This document shows positions 1-9,055 of a stretch of 63,628 nt of DNA, in pieces; within the stretch, counting starts at the first letter, position 1, and each line of letters begins with the position of its first letter. The stretch lies in the NCBI GenBank assembly GCA_947167045.1, contig CAMVGO010000007.1, positions 1 through 63,628 on the forward strand, written 5' to 3'. The position numbers and the translations under genes are program-made. The DNA comes from an uncultured Clostridia bacterium (GTDB taxonomy: Bacteria; Bacillota; Clostridia; Saccharofermentanales; Saccharofermentanaceae). The notes beneath the pieces were generated by a model. It was not told where the DNA came from. It saw only the letters and a program-made list of their open reading frames with translations, and did no database searches.

Positions 1-68
1 GTAGCCATCTTCTCCAGTACATCCTGCGAAACCTCGATAGGTCCAGGTATGAACAGTTTCTTATGCAT
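1..68 (-). CDS. Class V aminotransferase, N-terminal fragment (runs off the window)
   Basis: Only the first 22 codons are present, read leftward from an ATG at 68 to the window edge. They translate as MHKKLFIPGPIEVSQDVLEK followed by MA. The LFIPGPxEVS start is typical of the class V pyridoxal-phosphate aminotransferases of the serine-pyruvate / alanine-glyoxylate / phosphoserine group, which bind PLP further downstream. An AGAGGG ribosome binding site lies about 8 bases before the ATG. The substrate cannot be decided from this fragment. A TATAAT-like box (minus strand, 111-116) upstream could be its -10 element, but no good -35 is present. Confidence 0.7.
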   Translation of the reverse strand, partial: MHKKLFIPGPIEVSQDVLEKMA

Positions 69-163
69 GTTAAAAACCCTCTTTTCGCGCGTTAATATTA
101 GAGCAATAGCATTATATACTTGAATCTTACTTTTTTGTTACAAAATGAGTTGACTAAATAGCC

Positions 164-203
164 AAAAAACAAGCCGCCTGCGGTGAAATACACAGCAGGC
201 GGT
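164..203 (-). terminator. Rho-independent terminator after the pseudo-PP2C gene
   Basis: An 8-bp GC-rich inverted repeat (174-181 with 195-202, CCGCCTGC/GCAGGCGG) is followed on the minus strand by a T-rich stretch (162-172). It sits about 35 bases past the stop codon at 237, and separates that gene from the downstream aminotransferase. Confidence 0.85.
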
Positions 204-236
204 CTGATTGTCTTAACTGATGCTCAAAGCTTCGTA

Positions 237-3200
237 TCAGGTGATGTGGATGGAACTCGTGATCTCGTCTCCGGCTGTTGTCTCTGCAGGAGCCGTTGTC
301 TCATCAGAAGTAGCGCCTCCGACATTCCAAGTGATCGGGATGCTTCCGTCGAGAACTCCCGGAGGAGGCAGTAAGAGATGATCACCGCTGTTAGGACCTG
401 TGTAAGAAGCAGGATCGAGCTTGTTGTATGTGATGATCTTAACGATCATCTCATCCCTTTCATTCTTGATATCGTAGTTGTAGACCTGATGGAACAGATC
501 CCACCATGTTCTGAAGCCGATATCATCAGAGAATACGAAGTAACCGATAGGAGCGGAAGGATCCGGCAAAGTCGCCTGTGTTGACGGTGCCGTTGTCTCC
601 GTCGTGGTCATTTCGGTGGAACTCGTTGCAACAGTTGTCTCTGTCGGCTTCGTCTTCTTGCTGCAGCCTCTTGCGATAAGGGCAATAACGATAACGATGC
701 AGATGAGGAGTATCGCGAGGAATGCGATAAACATGTAGCCGTTGCGGTTGAGCTTCATCTTCTTTCCGCCGCCGTTTCCGCCTCTGCCGCCGGAAGCAGC
801 CGTGCGCGGAGCGCTTCCGGTAGGTCTTCCGTTGTTATTCGGACCGGATCCTGAAGGTCTGTAAGATGTCTGGCCCGGATTCGTGTACTGTGCACGCTGC
901 TGTTCATCAGGCATTGCAGGCTGTGAATCGTCAGCCGAAGGAGTATAACCGTATGTCTGTTCTCCGCCGTATGCCTGGCCTTCCGGATTAACACCTAAGA
1001 TATTGTTAAACCATTCGTCATCAAGTGATGCGGAAGAAGAAGCGGAAGCCTGGGGCTGTGCGTATTCGTCGCCGTATCCGCTCTGGCCCTGTGCAGTGAA
1101 ATCCGTATATCCTTCCTGAGCACCATCAGGCTGATAGTAGGAAGAACCTGCATTGGGATCCTGGTATCCGGCACCCTGATATTCTGTGTAGCCGTCCTGA
1201 GGAGCCTGGTCATAACCCGGAACATATCCGTTGTTACCACTGTCGTAACCGGGATAACCGCTGTTATCCATAGGTGCACCTCCCTGCATATCTGCCTGGC
1301 TGCCATATGAACCGAAACTGCTCTGTTCTGCGGTTGAGAAGGACTCAGCACCGTAAGGCTGATACGGAGGAACTGCCTGTCCTGCATCCACAGGTGCTTC
1401 CGCACCGGCATAATCGCCATAGAAAGACGTATTGTCTGCAGGCTGGGATACATTCTGCTCCGAACCTACTGCATTAACAGGATTGTTATAATTATCAGAA
1501 TCATAAAGCGGCATCTGAGGGATGTCCTCTGCCTTTGTCTGTGCCGCATCTTCTGCGCCGGTCGCATAGGCGGGACTGCCGAACGGGAGCATGATGTCAT
1601 CCTGATCGGGAACCAGAGGTTCTTCCTGAGGAATGACGGGTGCTGCCGCGGGAGCTGCCGCAACTGCAGGCTCGGACTGTTTAGCCGTGAACGGGAAATC
1701 AACATTGAGTTTGTCTTCTTCCTTCAACTCAGGCTTTTCTTCCTTGAGTTCGTACTCGGGAACTGGAATCGAAGAAACTTCCTCTGAAGGAACCGGTTCT
1801 TCCCTGGGTGCAAGACCTTCATCTCCGAATACGAGCGGAGGAGTATTCTTGAGTTCCTGTGCGCTTGTATTTCCGTAAGGATCGAAAACATCCTCAGCCT
1901 TTGCCGCAACTTCTGAATCGCCTGAATCGGCTTTTACTTCGCCGGGTGCGAAAACTATCTCCTCGGGCTTGTTGACTACTGCAGGAGCAGGAGGAACAAC
2001 CACGGGTGTTTCTGCAACAACGGGGATTACCGGAGCTGCAGGTGCAACGGGAGCTGCGGGTACGACGGGAGCCGCCGGCACGACAGGTGCTACAACGGGG
2101 ATCTCGGGAACGATGGGCTCCTCTTTAAGATCTGAGATATCCGTCTCTTTTGCAGCTTCCTTCTCTTTGGATTCTGAGATAGCCTGTGCGAGCACTCCGC
2201 CGCCGGCCGTGAACAGAGAATTGATATCAGTAACCGGTTTTGTCGGCGAATCGTCAGTAGTATCGAAAGAAAACTCCGTCTTTGATACTGTCTCCATGAC
2301 AGGTGCGGACTCCGTTACGAAAGGATTGGCGGGAGTCACCGGCGTTGCAGGTTCGCTGTCAACATTGAATACGAAAGGTGAATCGGCAACAGCGGCTTTC
2401 TCTGCCTTTGCAGCTGCCTCAGCATCATTCTGGGCGGATTCCTTCATCTCGCCGAATATCTTCTTCATGGCATCTTCAGCCGACAGTTCTTCAACAGGTT
2501 CCGAACTGTCAGGGAATTCCAATGCGCCTTCAGGTATCTTCTGTGCTTCAGGCTGACCTGACTTGTCACCGAACTGAACGCTGCCGTCTGCAGGTGCCGC
2601 AGCTGCGGGAGGAACAACGACGGGAGCTTCGGGTGTAAGGCTAACAAAACCGGCATCTGCGATGGCCTTTGCAGCAGCACCGACCTCACCGCCTTCTACC
2701 GTGGACTCAACGAGTTCATGGCTCTCATCTTCGTAATCCTTAGTCTTCTTCTTTTTGCCGAACAGGCCTCTCTTTTCTTCCTTTGTAACGCTCTCAACGA
2801 AAGAGATCGAAATCTGCATCGGTGTGTTGGGCATCCTTGCGGAAGCCTGTGTAAGGATGAGACCTGCAGCATCGCACTGGTCCTCGGCATCAGTAAGGAT
2901 CCTGAGGATCTCTCTCTGACCCAGGGCATCGTAGATCGACTTGTTGCAGAGGATGATGCAGTCATCGGGGGTAAGCGTGAAGAAATTCGACCAGAGAGCA
3001 TTGGCTGTCTTGGAAGAGCAGTAATACTGGAAGTCCCCTACTCTGTTGCCATATGCATCGATGGGCTCCATCGGAATGCCTGCATCAGTCAGCGGGAACA
3101 GGGTATCGTCTCTGTAAAGGAATGCGAGACCGCCGCCGATGGTTACGGCAAAAGCCTCGGAATCTCTGACGATGACACCCGTAAAATAGGGGTCTCTCGT

Positions 3201-3542
3201 CTCATTGTCCATGAGTTTGGTCGTTCCGGCTACTTCAACTGCGGTAGACAGGAACTTCTCGATCATTGCATCGATCTCTTTGTGACCGTTCTTTACCTCG
3301 TTGCAAAGGCCGCGGAGCTGGGGCTCGAAAGGCGGGATAGTTCCTGGTTCAAAGCCTTCGATCGTAGGGTGTGTGAAGAGCGAGAAGAAGAATCCTCTCT
3401 CATCTTTGTCGATAGTGATATCGGCCTGTCTGGTCTCTCTTTTACCGCAAAGTCTTCCGTCAAGATAGAATGCGTCTGTAAGCGTACTGGAAGGGAAATA
3501 GCGCGCTGTCAGCGTGCTTGCAAGCCTTGTTAAGGTAGCCAT
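237..3542 (-). CDS. Membrane protein: degenerate PP2C-like domain, long disordered linker, one TM segment, outer LysM-like domain
   Basis: 1101 residues, ATG start with GGAGGA ribosome binding site. Residues 1-250 follow the order of PP2C serine/threonine phosphatase motifs, but the metal-binding residues are gone: the GDSR motif reads GGGL (IGGGLAFLYR, 135-144) and the CSDGL motif reads CNKSI (TPDDCIILCNKSIYDAL, 191-207). It is therefore probably a pseudophosphatase. A basic patch (FGKKKKTK) leads into about 650 residues of low complexity, first Pro/Ala/Val/Glu-rich, then Tyr/Gly/Gln-rich. A single TM segment (about 934-957, ending at ARGCSKK) precedes a Thr-rich spacer and a LysM-like domain (about 1010-1063: IITYNKLDP, GDHLLLPP). 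Positive residues flank both sides of the TM segment, so topology (PP2C inside) is inferred. It may be a wall-sensing scaffold; no kinase is nearby. Confidence 0.7.
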   Translation of the reverse strand: MATLTRLASTLTARYFPSSTLTDAFYLDGRLCGKRETRQADITIDKDERGFFFSLFTHPTIEGFEPGTIPPFEPQLRGLCNEVKNGHKEIDAMIEKFLSTAVEVAGTTKLMDNETRDPYFTGVIVRDSEAFAVTIGGGLAFLYRDDTLFPLTDAGIPMEPIDAYGNRVGDFQYYCSSKTANALWSNFFTLTPDDCIILCNKSIYDALGQREILRILTDAEDQCDAAGLILTQASARMPNTPMQISISFVESVTKEEKRGLFGKKKKTKDYEDESHELVESTVEGGEVGAAAKAIADAGFVSLTPEAPVVVPPAAAAPADGSVQFGDKSGQPEAQKIPEGALEFPDSSEPVEELSAEDAMKKIFGEMKESAQNDAEAAAKAEKAAVADSPFVFNVDSEPATPVTPANPFVTESAPVMETVSKTEFSFDTTDDSPTKPVTDINSLFTAGGGVLAQAISESKEKEAAKETDISDLKEEPIVPEIPVVAPVVPAAPVVPAAPVAPAAPVIPVVAETPVVVPPAPAVVNKPEEIVFAPGEVKADSGDSEVAAKAEDVFDPYGNTSAQELKNTPPLVFGDEGLAPREEPVPSEEVSSIPVPEYELKEEKPELKEEDKLNVDFPFTAKQSEPAVAAAPAAAPVIPQEEPLVPDQDDIMLPFGSPAYATGAEDAAQTKAEDIPQMPLYDSDNYNNPVNAVGSEQNVSQPADNTSFYGDYAGAEAPVDAGQAVPPYQPYGAESFSTAEQSSFGSYGSQADMQGGAPMDNSGYPGYDSGNNGYVPGYDQAPQDGYTEYQGAGYQDPNAGSSYYQPDGAQEGYTDFTAQGQSGYGDEYAQPQASASSSASLDDEWFNNILGVNPEGQAYGGEQTYGYTPSADDSQPAMPDEQQRAQYTNPGQTSYRPSGSGPNNNGRPTGSAPRTAASGGRGGNGGGKKMKLNRNGYMFIAFLAILLICIVIVIALIARGCSKKTKPTETTVATSSTEMTTTETTAPSTQATLPDPSAPIGYFVFSDDIGFRTWWDLFHQVYNYDIKNERDEMIVKIITYNKLDPASYTGPNSGDHLLLPPPGVLDGSIPITWNVGGATSDETTAPAETTAGDEITSSIHIT

Positions 3543-3572
3543 GAGCCGTCCTCCGTATAAATATTCAGGTTA

Positions 3573-3599
3573 ATTATAACACAACGTTATTTTTCTCAA
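3573..3599 (-). promoter_or_regulatory. Probable promoter of the pseudo-PP2C gene
   Basis: On the minus strand a TATAAT box (3573-3578) is preceded by TTGAGA (3594-3599) with a 15-base spacer, somewhat short. It lies about 30 bases before the ATG at 3542. Confidence 0.45.
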
Positions 3600-3645
3600 A
3601 CAATTTATATTAAATTTAATTAAAAGGTAATTTTCGCGGAAACCC

Positions 3646-3696
3646 AATAAAATAGGGCCCTTCGGGATGCATCTTTATGCATGTTCCCTCAGGGCC
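3646..3696 (-). terminator. Rho-independent terminator after the DUF885 lipoprotein gene
   Basis: A long hairpin (GGCCCT at 3656-3661 paired with AGGGCC at 3691-3696, with inner pairing through GATGCAT/ATGCAT) is followed on the minus strand by TATTTTATT. It lies just past the stop codon at 3722. Confidence 0.75.
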
Positions 3697-3721
3697 TTTG
3701 GTGTATTTTTGTGGCAACGGA

Positions 3722-5725
3722 TCAGTTAAGGAGACTGTCCGCCTTTGCTTCGATCTGTTCGAAGGTGCCTGTGCCTGCATCAAGATAAGCCGTATGTATA
3801 GCTTTTTCCGACGCATTCGGATGACGCTCGTGAAGGTTATCCATTATCTTTTGCGTCCAGAGATAACCCATGCCATACTTGGCATAATAACCCGGATCCG
3901 TGACAACGAGTGTATAGATCTGTGCCAGATCATCCGAGGTAACACTCAGTCCGAAGCCGTTGAGATAGTCGACACACTCCTGGAGCGACCAGTTCTCGAG
4001 ATGGATGCCGTAATCGATCCTTGTGCTTACGAGCAATGTAAAGACATCATTATCCTTAGCCAGCGTGAGAAGATCATCATTGCCCGGATCCACAAAGTAC
4101 TTGGCGGAATAGTGCTCGACATACGTCGCCCAGCCCTCCATATAACCTGTCGACCCGCCGAGATACATATACGGGTGCTTGGTGTGCGAACGGGTATAGA
4201 GCGACTGGAACATATGCCCCGGGTATGCTTCATGGGCAACTGTCGTACCGAATTTGTCGTCAACATTCGAATTGTTCACGATGATGAGATTGTCATTGTA
4301 ATCATCAAGGTGGAAACCCAGATATGCGGCGGGAGAAAAGTTCTCCTCAAACACTTCAGGCACATCCATGATGTAATACTCATGCGCGGGTATGTCCGGG
4401 AAGTCCGCCATTACCGCCTGCCTTAAATAATCGAGATTCTCGTTTATGCCACCTTTAGTTAACTTAAGTTTCAGGAAATCATAGTACAGTGTTATGTTCT
4501 TGGAGACGGTGGCGGTGAGTTCCGTATAAGTATCATCTATGCTCCTGTCAAGCGCTGCGGCGCTTGCTTCCGGACTTGTGCTTTTGTTGGTCATCTGCCT
4601 CGTGATCATGGCGTAATAAGCATCTCCGCCCCTGTATTCGCAAAGACCCGCGTCGACACCGCCTGAACCCTTGAGAGCCCTCATGCGTTCGGCGCACTCT
4701 TCGAACTCCGGAAATACAACTTCCTTCATCGCCTTCTCGTGTTCAGAGATAAGTCTGGACCTGTCGGCAGATGACAGTCCGGATATGTTATCGAGCCTTT
4801 CCTCAAAAGACTCATAAAGGAAACAGTCGTCCTTTTGTTTTACGAGATTATCGAAAGACTTGGCCGCTTCCTCGTAACTCGTGTCGGACGACGCAAATCC
4901 CAGAGATGCTCTTGTCTCCTCGTATTCGCACATCTCATCGTAATACCTGTCGATGTCTTTCATCAGCAGGATGTAATTTTCAGCATCCTTAAGCGTGTCA
5001 AACTGAATGACATCCATTATGAAAAGCACTTCGGACTGGGGACCGACAAGATAATTGAAGAGCATCGTATAGTAGTTGAATGCTGAATAAGAGCATGAAT
5101 AAATGCTCTCCTCAAGGTCATATACGATCTTGTCATAGCAGAGCCTGTCATCACCTGACAGCGACTCATAATCGATGGTCAGCAGCAGGTCAAGCTGTCC
5201 CTGATAGAACTCCCTGGTCTCATCGAGCTGATCCACGGAACTGATATCTCCCCATGAAACTTCATCAATACTGAATCCGAAATCCTCGGGATGCTCAAAA
5301 TAGATCACGATATCAACATAATCCGTTATGTCGTGATGAATCAGCGTATATTCAACGTCCGAGAGAAGCTCCGCTGCTTCAGTTCCGCTCACGTTGCCCC
5401 TTGAGTGTGACGGATGCACCTCTTCATATGTTGCAACATGATCCGGATAGGTCAGCGTGTCAGACGTCGGAATGTAATTGCCGTAGCCTCCGGGGCCCGA
5501 AGTGGGATCCGTCGTCGGATCCGTTGTCGGATCGGACGTTGGATCGGTTCCCGTCTCAGAAGTGTAAGTCGGGTCTGTACCCCGTCCTCCTTCAGGCTTT
5601 GTCCCGCTTTCGGTACGCCTTCCTCCGCCGGACGAACCGTGTCTGGATCCGCCGCACGCTGTCATTGATAATGCGACAGCCGCACAGCAGATCACTGCAA
5701 GCAATTTAGTCTTAAAATTTTTCAT
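3722..5725 (-). CDS. DUF885-family secreted lipoprotein, probable zinc peptidase
   Basis: About 667 residues. The start was set at the ATG at 5725 (MKNFKTKLL) because the ribosome binding site AGAAGGAG lies between it and an upstream in-frame ATG at 5752. A signal peptide ends in a lipobox (LSMTAC), so the mature protein should be lipid-anchored outside the membrane. A Gly/Ser/Thr/Asp/Pro-rich linker with DPT repeats follows. The rest is DUF885: the metal motif HEAYPGH and a downstream EGWATYVEH helix with Glu and His are both present, the pattern expected of a gluzincin-like metallopeptidase. The substrate is unknown. It lies downstream of the adenylate-forming-like gene with a gap of about 90 bases that may contain a promoter. 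Confidence 0.8.
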   Translation of the reverse strand: MKNFKTKLLAVICCAAVALSMTACGGSRHGSSGGGRRTESGTKPEGGRGTDPTYTSETGTDPTSDPTTDPTTDPTSGPGGYGNYIPTSDTLTYPDHVATYEEVHPSHSRGNVSGTEAAELLSDVEYTLIHHDITDYVDIVIYFEHPEDFGFSIDEVSWGDISSVDQLDETREFYQGQLDLLLTIDYESLSGDDRLCYDKIVYDLEESIYSCSYSAFNYYTMLFNYLVGPQSEVLFIMDVIQFDTLKDAENYILLMKDIDRYYDEMCEYEETRASLGFASSDTSYEEAAKSFDNLVKQKDDCFLYESFEERLDNISGLSSADRSRLISEHEKAMKEVVFPEFEECAERMRALKGSGGVDAGLCEYRGGDAYYAMITRQMTNKSTSPEASAAALDRSIDDTYTELTATVSKNITLYYDFLKLKLTKGGINENLDYLRQAVMADFPDIPAHEYYIMDVPEVFEENFSPAAYLGFHLDDYNDNLIIVNNSNVDDKFGTTVAHEAYPGHMFQSLYTRSHTKHPYMYLGGSTGYMEGWATYVEHYSAKYFVDPGNDDLLTLAKDNDVFTLLVSTRIDYGIHLENWSLQECVDYLNGFGLSVTSDDLAQIYTLVVTDPGYYAKYGMGYLWTQKIMDNLHERHPNASEKAIHTAYLDAGTGTFEQIEAKADSLLN

Positions 5726-5815
5726 TTCACAAAATACTCCTTCTATCCACATCCTTATTCACTGTCTTATATTTCTAAGACGATTTGAATAATACCACGA
5801 AAACACTGAAAATGC

Positions 5816-7582
5816 TTATTCCCGGGCTTCAGGCTCACAGAGCATGTCATCATCCCATTCCTCATTCTCGATCATCTCTATCCGTTCCCTCACGGCATCA
5901 TGATCCACCATTCCCTTTGAATCCCTGGGCAAGGAAACGAAGAATATGACCTCCGAAGGCCTCATGGCTTCATGGAGCATCGACTCGCATTCGGACTTTA
6001 TCCTGTCCCTGAGGTCCTCCATCAGGGAATTATCATAGAAATATTCTTCCTCCGGCACTATTGCCGAGATGAGAACAGGACCTTCCGGCTTCTCTATGAT
6101 GACCGAATAGGATTCGACAACGCCCTCCGTCATCTGGACGGTCTCATCGACCTTTTCGGGATAGACCGGATAACTGTTGATCCTCGCCTCTCTCGATTTG
6201 TTGCCGACAAGGTAGAACATCTTGTTTCCGTCCTGCTTGCCTATCATGCCGGTGAAGAACCAGTTCCTCCCGTCAGGCATTTTTCTGTAATCAGGGTCAC
6301 CGGAAAGATCCGCACCTGATGCGACAGGCGAGCATACCGCGATCTCACCTTCCGCACCTTCAGGCATGTCAAGTCCCGTCGCACTGTCCGCCACGCGCAT
6401 GATCACTCCCGGCAGAGGGAATCCGAGCAGTCTGTCACTCTCAAGATCTGACGGTCCGTAGGCAAATGTCAGTATCTCGTCACAGCCTGATACGGAGCAT
6501 ACCGACAACTTTCTCTTCGAATTCCTTGCTATCTCAAAAAGCGTCGCCTTCTGGCTGCTCGTGAGAAGTCCTCCTCCGACGATGATCCTGTCAACGCTCC
6601 TGAGTATATCCGTAATACGTCCCGCCTTATTGATCGACGCAACCGTGCTGTTATATCCAATGAGCACATCGGGCCTGTAACGCTTTATCGCGAAAAATAT
6701 CTTTTCCGCGTCATACCACGTAAACAGCAACACAGACTGTCCGCTGCACAGGACACTGTGTATTCCGACAACGAATCCGAAAGAGAAACAGCACTCGTTA
6801 AGACAGAGCATCCTCGCGGGTTTTCCCGTCAGATCCTCATTAGCCATAAATACCATGCGCGTCAGATTGGCGGATATGTTTATGCTCTTTGCGGTAAGCA
6901 CGGTCGCGATCAGTTCCTGCCCGGCAACGCTCGGGAAAAGATATACCGCCGGTCTGGTATTGTCCCTGTCAACGCCCGCCTGGGATTCCGCAGGGATATC
7001 AGGCATGCCGGCTACATCTTTCCAGTAGAGCAGTCTGATGCCTTCGGGGATATTGCGCGGCTTGGGTTTGTCATATCCTGACAGAGGATAGAACGGAAAT
7101 GCCAGACGGTCTCTTCCGGTCACGGAATATTTGTATTTCCCGATTATCACGGTCGTGATCTTCGTATTCTTCAGACTTTGGGAATAATTCAGAAACTGGT
7201 TGCAGCTCATAAGGCAGAATCTTGCGCCGACGTAATCCGCAAAGTGCTCGAAATGCTCAGTCGAAAGATCCGGAACCGAAAGCACGGCAGAAGCGCCGAT
7301 CTTATCAAGTGCATAGATGCTTATGATGCTCAGCGGGTTGTGACCCATCATGAGGATCACTTTGTCGCCTTTTCCGACCCCGAGTTTTTTCCAGCGCGCC
7401 GCGACTTCGTCGATCCTGCTCAAGAGCGAGGAATAAGTATATTTACGGGAGCCGTACTCAAGAGCTGTCCTGCCGGGATATCTGGCGCTGACCCTCTTGA
7501 TGCGCGTGTAGAGCGTATCATCCGAATCCGTCTCGGGATTTGCATATTTCCCTGGATAAAAAACGTTCCAAAGACTCTCCAA
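5816..7582 (-). CDS. Adenylate-forming (AMP-binding) superfamily protein with degraded motifs
   Basis: 588 residues, TTG start chosen because a GGAGAG site lies about 7 bases upstream and the N-terminus aligns with the family. Overall order matches acyl-CoA synthetase / NRPS adenylation domains: a YPGRTALEYG start, a GVGKGDKV segment, a C-terminal RxNSYPVYPEKVDE segment and a small C-terminal domain. The catalytic motifs are altered: the P-loop T-S-G-T-T-G-x-P-K is replaced by FPSVAGQE (216-223), the T-G-D motif reads FTGM (443-446), the G-R after it reads GN, and the A10 Lys is replaced by Met in PRDSKGMVD (552-560). It may bind an acyl or amino-acid ligand without activating it, or act as a partner subunit. 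No carrier protein is nearby. It is divergent from dapL. Confidence 0.65.
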   Translation of the reverse strand: MESLWNVFYPGKYANPETDSDDTLYTRIKRVSARYPGRTALEYGSRKYTYSSLLSRIDEVAARWKKLGVGKGDKVILMMGHNPLSIISIYALDKIGASAVLSVPDLSTEHFEHFADYVGARFCLMSCNQFLNYSQSLKNTKITTVIIGKYKYSVTGRDRLAFPFYPLSGYDKPKPRNIPEGIRLLYWKDVAGMPDIPAESQAGVDRDNTRPAVYLFPSVAGQELIATVLTAKSINISANLTRMVFMANEDLTGKPARMLCLNECCFSFGFVVGIHSVLCSGQSVLLFTWYDAEKIFFAIKRYRPDVLIGYNSTVASINKAGRITDILRSVDRIIVGGGLLTSSQKATLFEIARNSKRKLSVCSVSGCDEILTFAYGPSDLESDRLLGFPLPGVIMRVADSATGLDMPEGAEGEIAVCSPVASGADLSGDPDYRKMPDGRNWFFTGMIGKQDGNKMFYLVGNKSREARINSYPVYPEKVDETVQMTEGVVESYSVIIEKPEGPVLISAIVPEEEYFYDNSLMEDLRDRIKSECESMLHEAMRPSEVIFFVSLPRDSKGMVDHDAVRERIEMIENEEWDDDMLCEPEARE

Positions 7583-7759
7583 TTCTTCTCTCCGTCAAAT
7601 ACTGAAGCAACATAGAAGCCGCGGTTTACGAAATTTCCTGCTGAATATTATACACCGCATGCCCATCCTCAAAAACTTTTAAACCGGAGCGCAGGATAAC
7701 AGACATTCTTTTGTGCATATGTACGATAACTTATTTGAATCGCTGTTTTTTGCGCGTGA

Positions 7760-7765
7760 TAAAAT
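7760..7765 (+). promoter_or_regulatory. Extended -10 element for dapL
   Basis: TGATAAAAT (7757-7765) fits an extended -10 box, with TTGAAT about 19 bases upstream at 7735-7740. The predicted transcript would start about 25 bases before the chosen ATG at 7797, which supports that start over the upstream in-frame ATG at 7713. Confidence 0.4.
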
Positions 7766-7796
7766 GTTCGCAGATTATTTTTCAGAGGTGAATGCT

Positions 7797-8981
7797 ATGA
7801 ATATCAAGCTTAACGAACATTTTCTCGACGTAAAGGAAACATACCTTTTTTCCGATATCGCAAAGCGCGTAAAGAAATTCCAGGAGGAGAATCCCGGCAG
7901 AGAGATCATCAGGATGGGCATAGGTGATGTTACACTCCCCCTCCCCGCTTCAGTTGCTTCAGCAATGGAAGATGCGGCCAAGCAGATGGCTGTCAAGGAA
8001 TCATTCCGCGGATATCCGCCGGAATACGGGTACGATTTTCTGAGAAATGCCATAGCAGATCACTACAAAGCCATCGGAGCAGCATGCGTAACTCCCGACA
8101 CGGTATATGTTTCTGACGGTGCCAAGAGCGATCTCGGAAACTTCCCCGATATCTTAGGCGACAATCCTGTCATCGTTCCCGACCCCGTTTACCCGGTATA
8201 TGTGGATTCCAACCTCATGAACGGCAGAAAGATTTCTTTCGCCGGCGGAACAAAAGAAAACGGATTCCTGCCCGAGCCCCCTTCCGGCACGGACATCGAG
8301 CCTTCCGTCATCTACATCTGCTCACCAAACAACCCCACGGGCGCAGTATACAGCTGCGAGGGTCTTAAAGCTTGGGTCGACTTCGCAATAAAGACAGGCT
8401 CACTCATAATCTTTGACGCAGCATACGAAGCATTCATATCCGAAGACAAGCCTCATACGATCTACGAGATCCCGGGTGCGGAATCATGCGCTGTCGAGAT
8501 CTCTTCCTTCTCCAAATTCGCCGGCTTCACCGGTGTAAGATGCGGATGGACCGTAGTGCCCGATGCCATCGAAGCAAACGGCATCAAGCTCTCCAAGTTC
8601 TGGGCAAGGCGCCAGGCTACAAAGTTCAACGGCGTATCATATGTCACACAGGCCGGCGCAGCCGCATCTTTGTCAGGCAAAGGCCTCGAGGACTGCATGG
8701 CAAATATCGCTTATTACAAGCGCAACGCAAAAGTGCTTGCCGAAGTATTCTCCGAAAAAGGTATATACTTCACGGGCGGAGTCAACTCCCCCTACATCTG
8801 GCTCGAGTGTCCTGACAATATGGGCGGTTGGGATTTCTTCGATTCCATCCTTAACAGGTTCGGGATCGTCGGAACTCCGGGAGAAGGCTTCGGCACAAAC
8901 GGTACGGGGTTCTTCCGTCTCACTGCTTTCGGTTCTTACGAGAACACGCTTAAAGCCTGCGAATACTTCAAGTCTTTATAA
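7797..8981 (+). CDS. dapL: LL-diaminopimelate aminotransferase
   Basis: 394 residues from the ATG at 7797 (MNIKLNEHFLDVKETYLF), preceded by AGAGGTG at 7 bases; 28 further in-frame residues upstream lack family similarity. It is a fold-type I PLP aminotransferase that converts tetrahydrodipicolinate and glutamate directly to LL-diaminopimelate, bypassing the acylated intermediates of the DapD/E route. Diagnostic stretches are ETYLFSDIAKRV, RMGIGDVTLPLP, SPNNPTGAVY, FDAAYEAF and the PLP-lysine segment SSFSKFAGFTGVRCGW. The length matches DapL. The downstream epimerase DapF is encoded in this window as part of the fusion at 17983-22041. It is transcribed alone, divergently from the adenylate-forming-like gene. 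Confidence 0.95.
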   Translation: MNIKLNEHFLDVKETYLFSDIAKRVKKFQEENPGREIIRMGIGDVTLPLPASVASAMEDAAKQMAVKESFRGYPPEYGYDFLRNAIADHYKAIGAACVTPDTVYVSDGAKSDLGNFPDILGDNPVIVPDPVYPVYVDSNLMNGRKISFAGGTKENGFLPEPPSGTDIEPSVIYICSPNNPTGAVYSCEGLKAWVDFAIKTGSLIIFDAAYEAFISEDKPHTIYEIPGAESCAVEISSFSKFAGFTGVRCGWTVVPDAIEANGIKLSKFWARRQATKFNGVSYVTQAGAAASLSGKGLEDCMANIAYYKRNAKVLAEVFSEKGIYFTGGVNSPYIWLECPDNMGGWDFFDSILNRFGIVGTPGEGFGTNGTGFFRLTAFGSYENTLKACEYFKSL

Positions 8982-9015
8982 ACAGTTTTTTTGTCCCATA
9001 ATCGGTGTCCGCCTC

Positions 9016-9024
9016 TGATATAAT
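9016..9024 (+). promoter_or_regulatory. Extended -10 promoter element for radA-ispD
   Basis: TGATATAAT is a perfect extended -10 box, about 32 bases before the ATG at 9056. No -35 is recognisable at standard spacing, which is common with extended -10 promoters. Confidence 0.55.
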
Positions 9025-9055
9025 CCAGGTAATAAAGTTTCGGACGGACAAAGAT

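Noticed and set aside
2010..2110. Short direct repeats that look like a CRISPR or minisatellite
   Set aside because: They are in-frame Pro-Ala-Val codon repeats of the disordered linker, without regular spacers.
1969..2556. Plus-strand 195-residue open frame rich in Gly, Thr and Ala
   Set aside because: It is the complement of the Pro/Ala/Val-rich linker of the pseudo-PP2C gene; no ribosome site and composition fully explained by the opposite strand.
2718..3533. Plus-strand 271-residue open frame
   Set aside because: Antisense to the PP2C-like domain, no family pattern, no ribosome site.
3677..4426. Plus-strand 249-residue open frame
   Set aside because: Antisense to the DUF885 lipoprotein and covers its terminator; no coding evidence.
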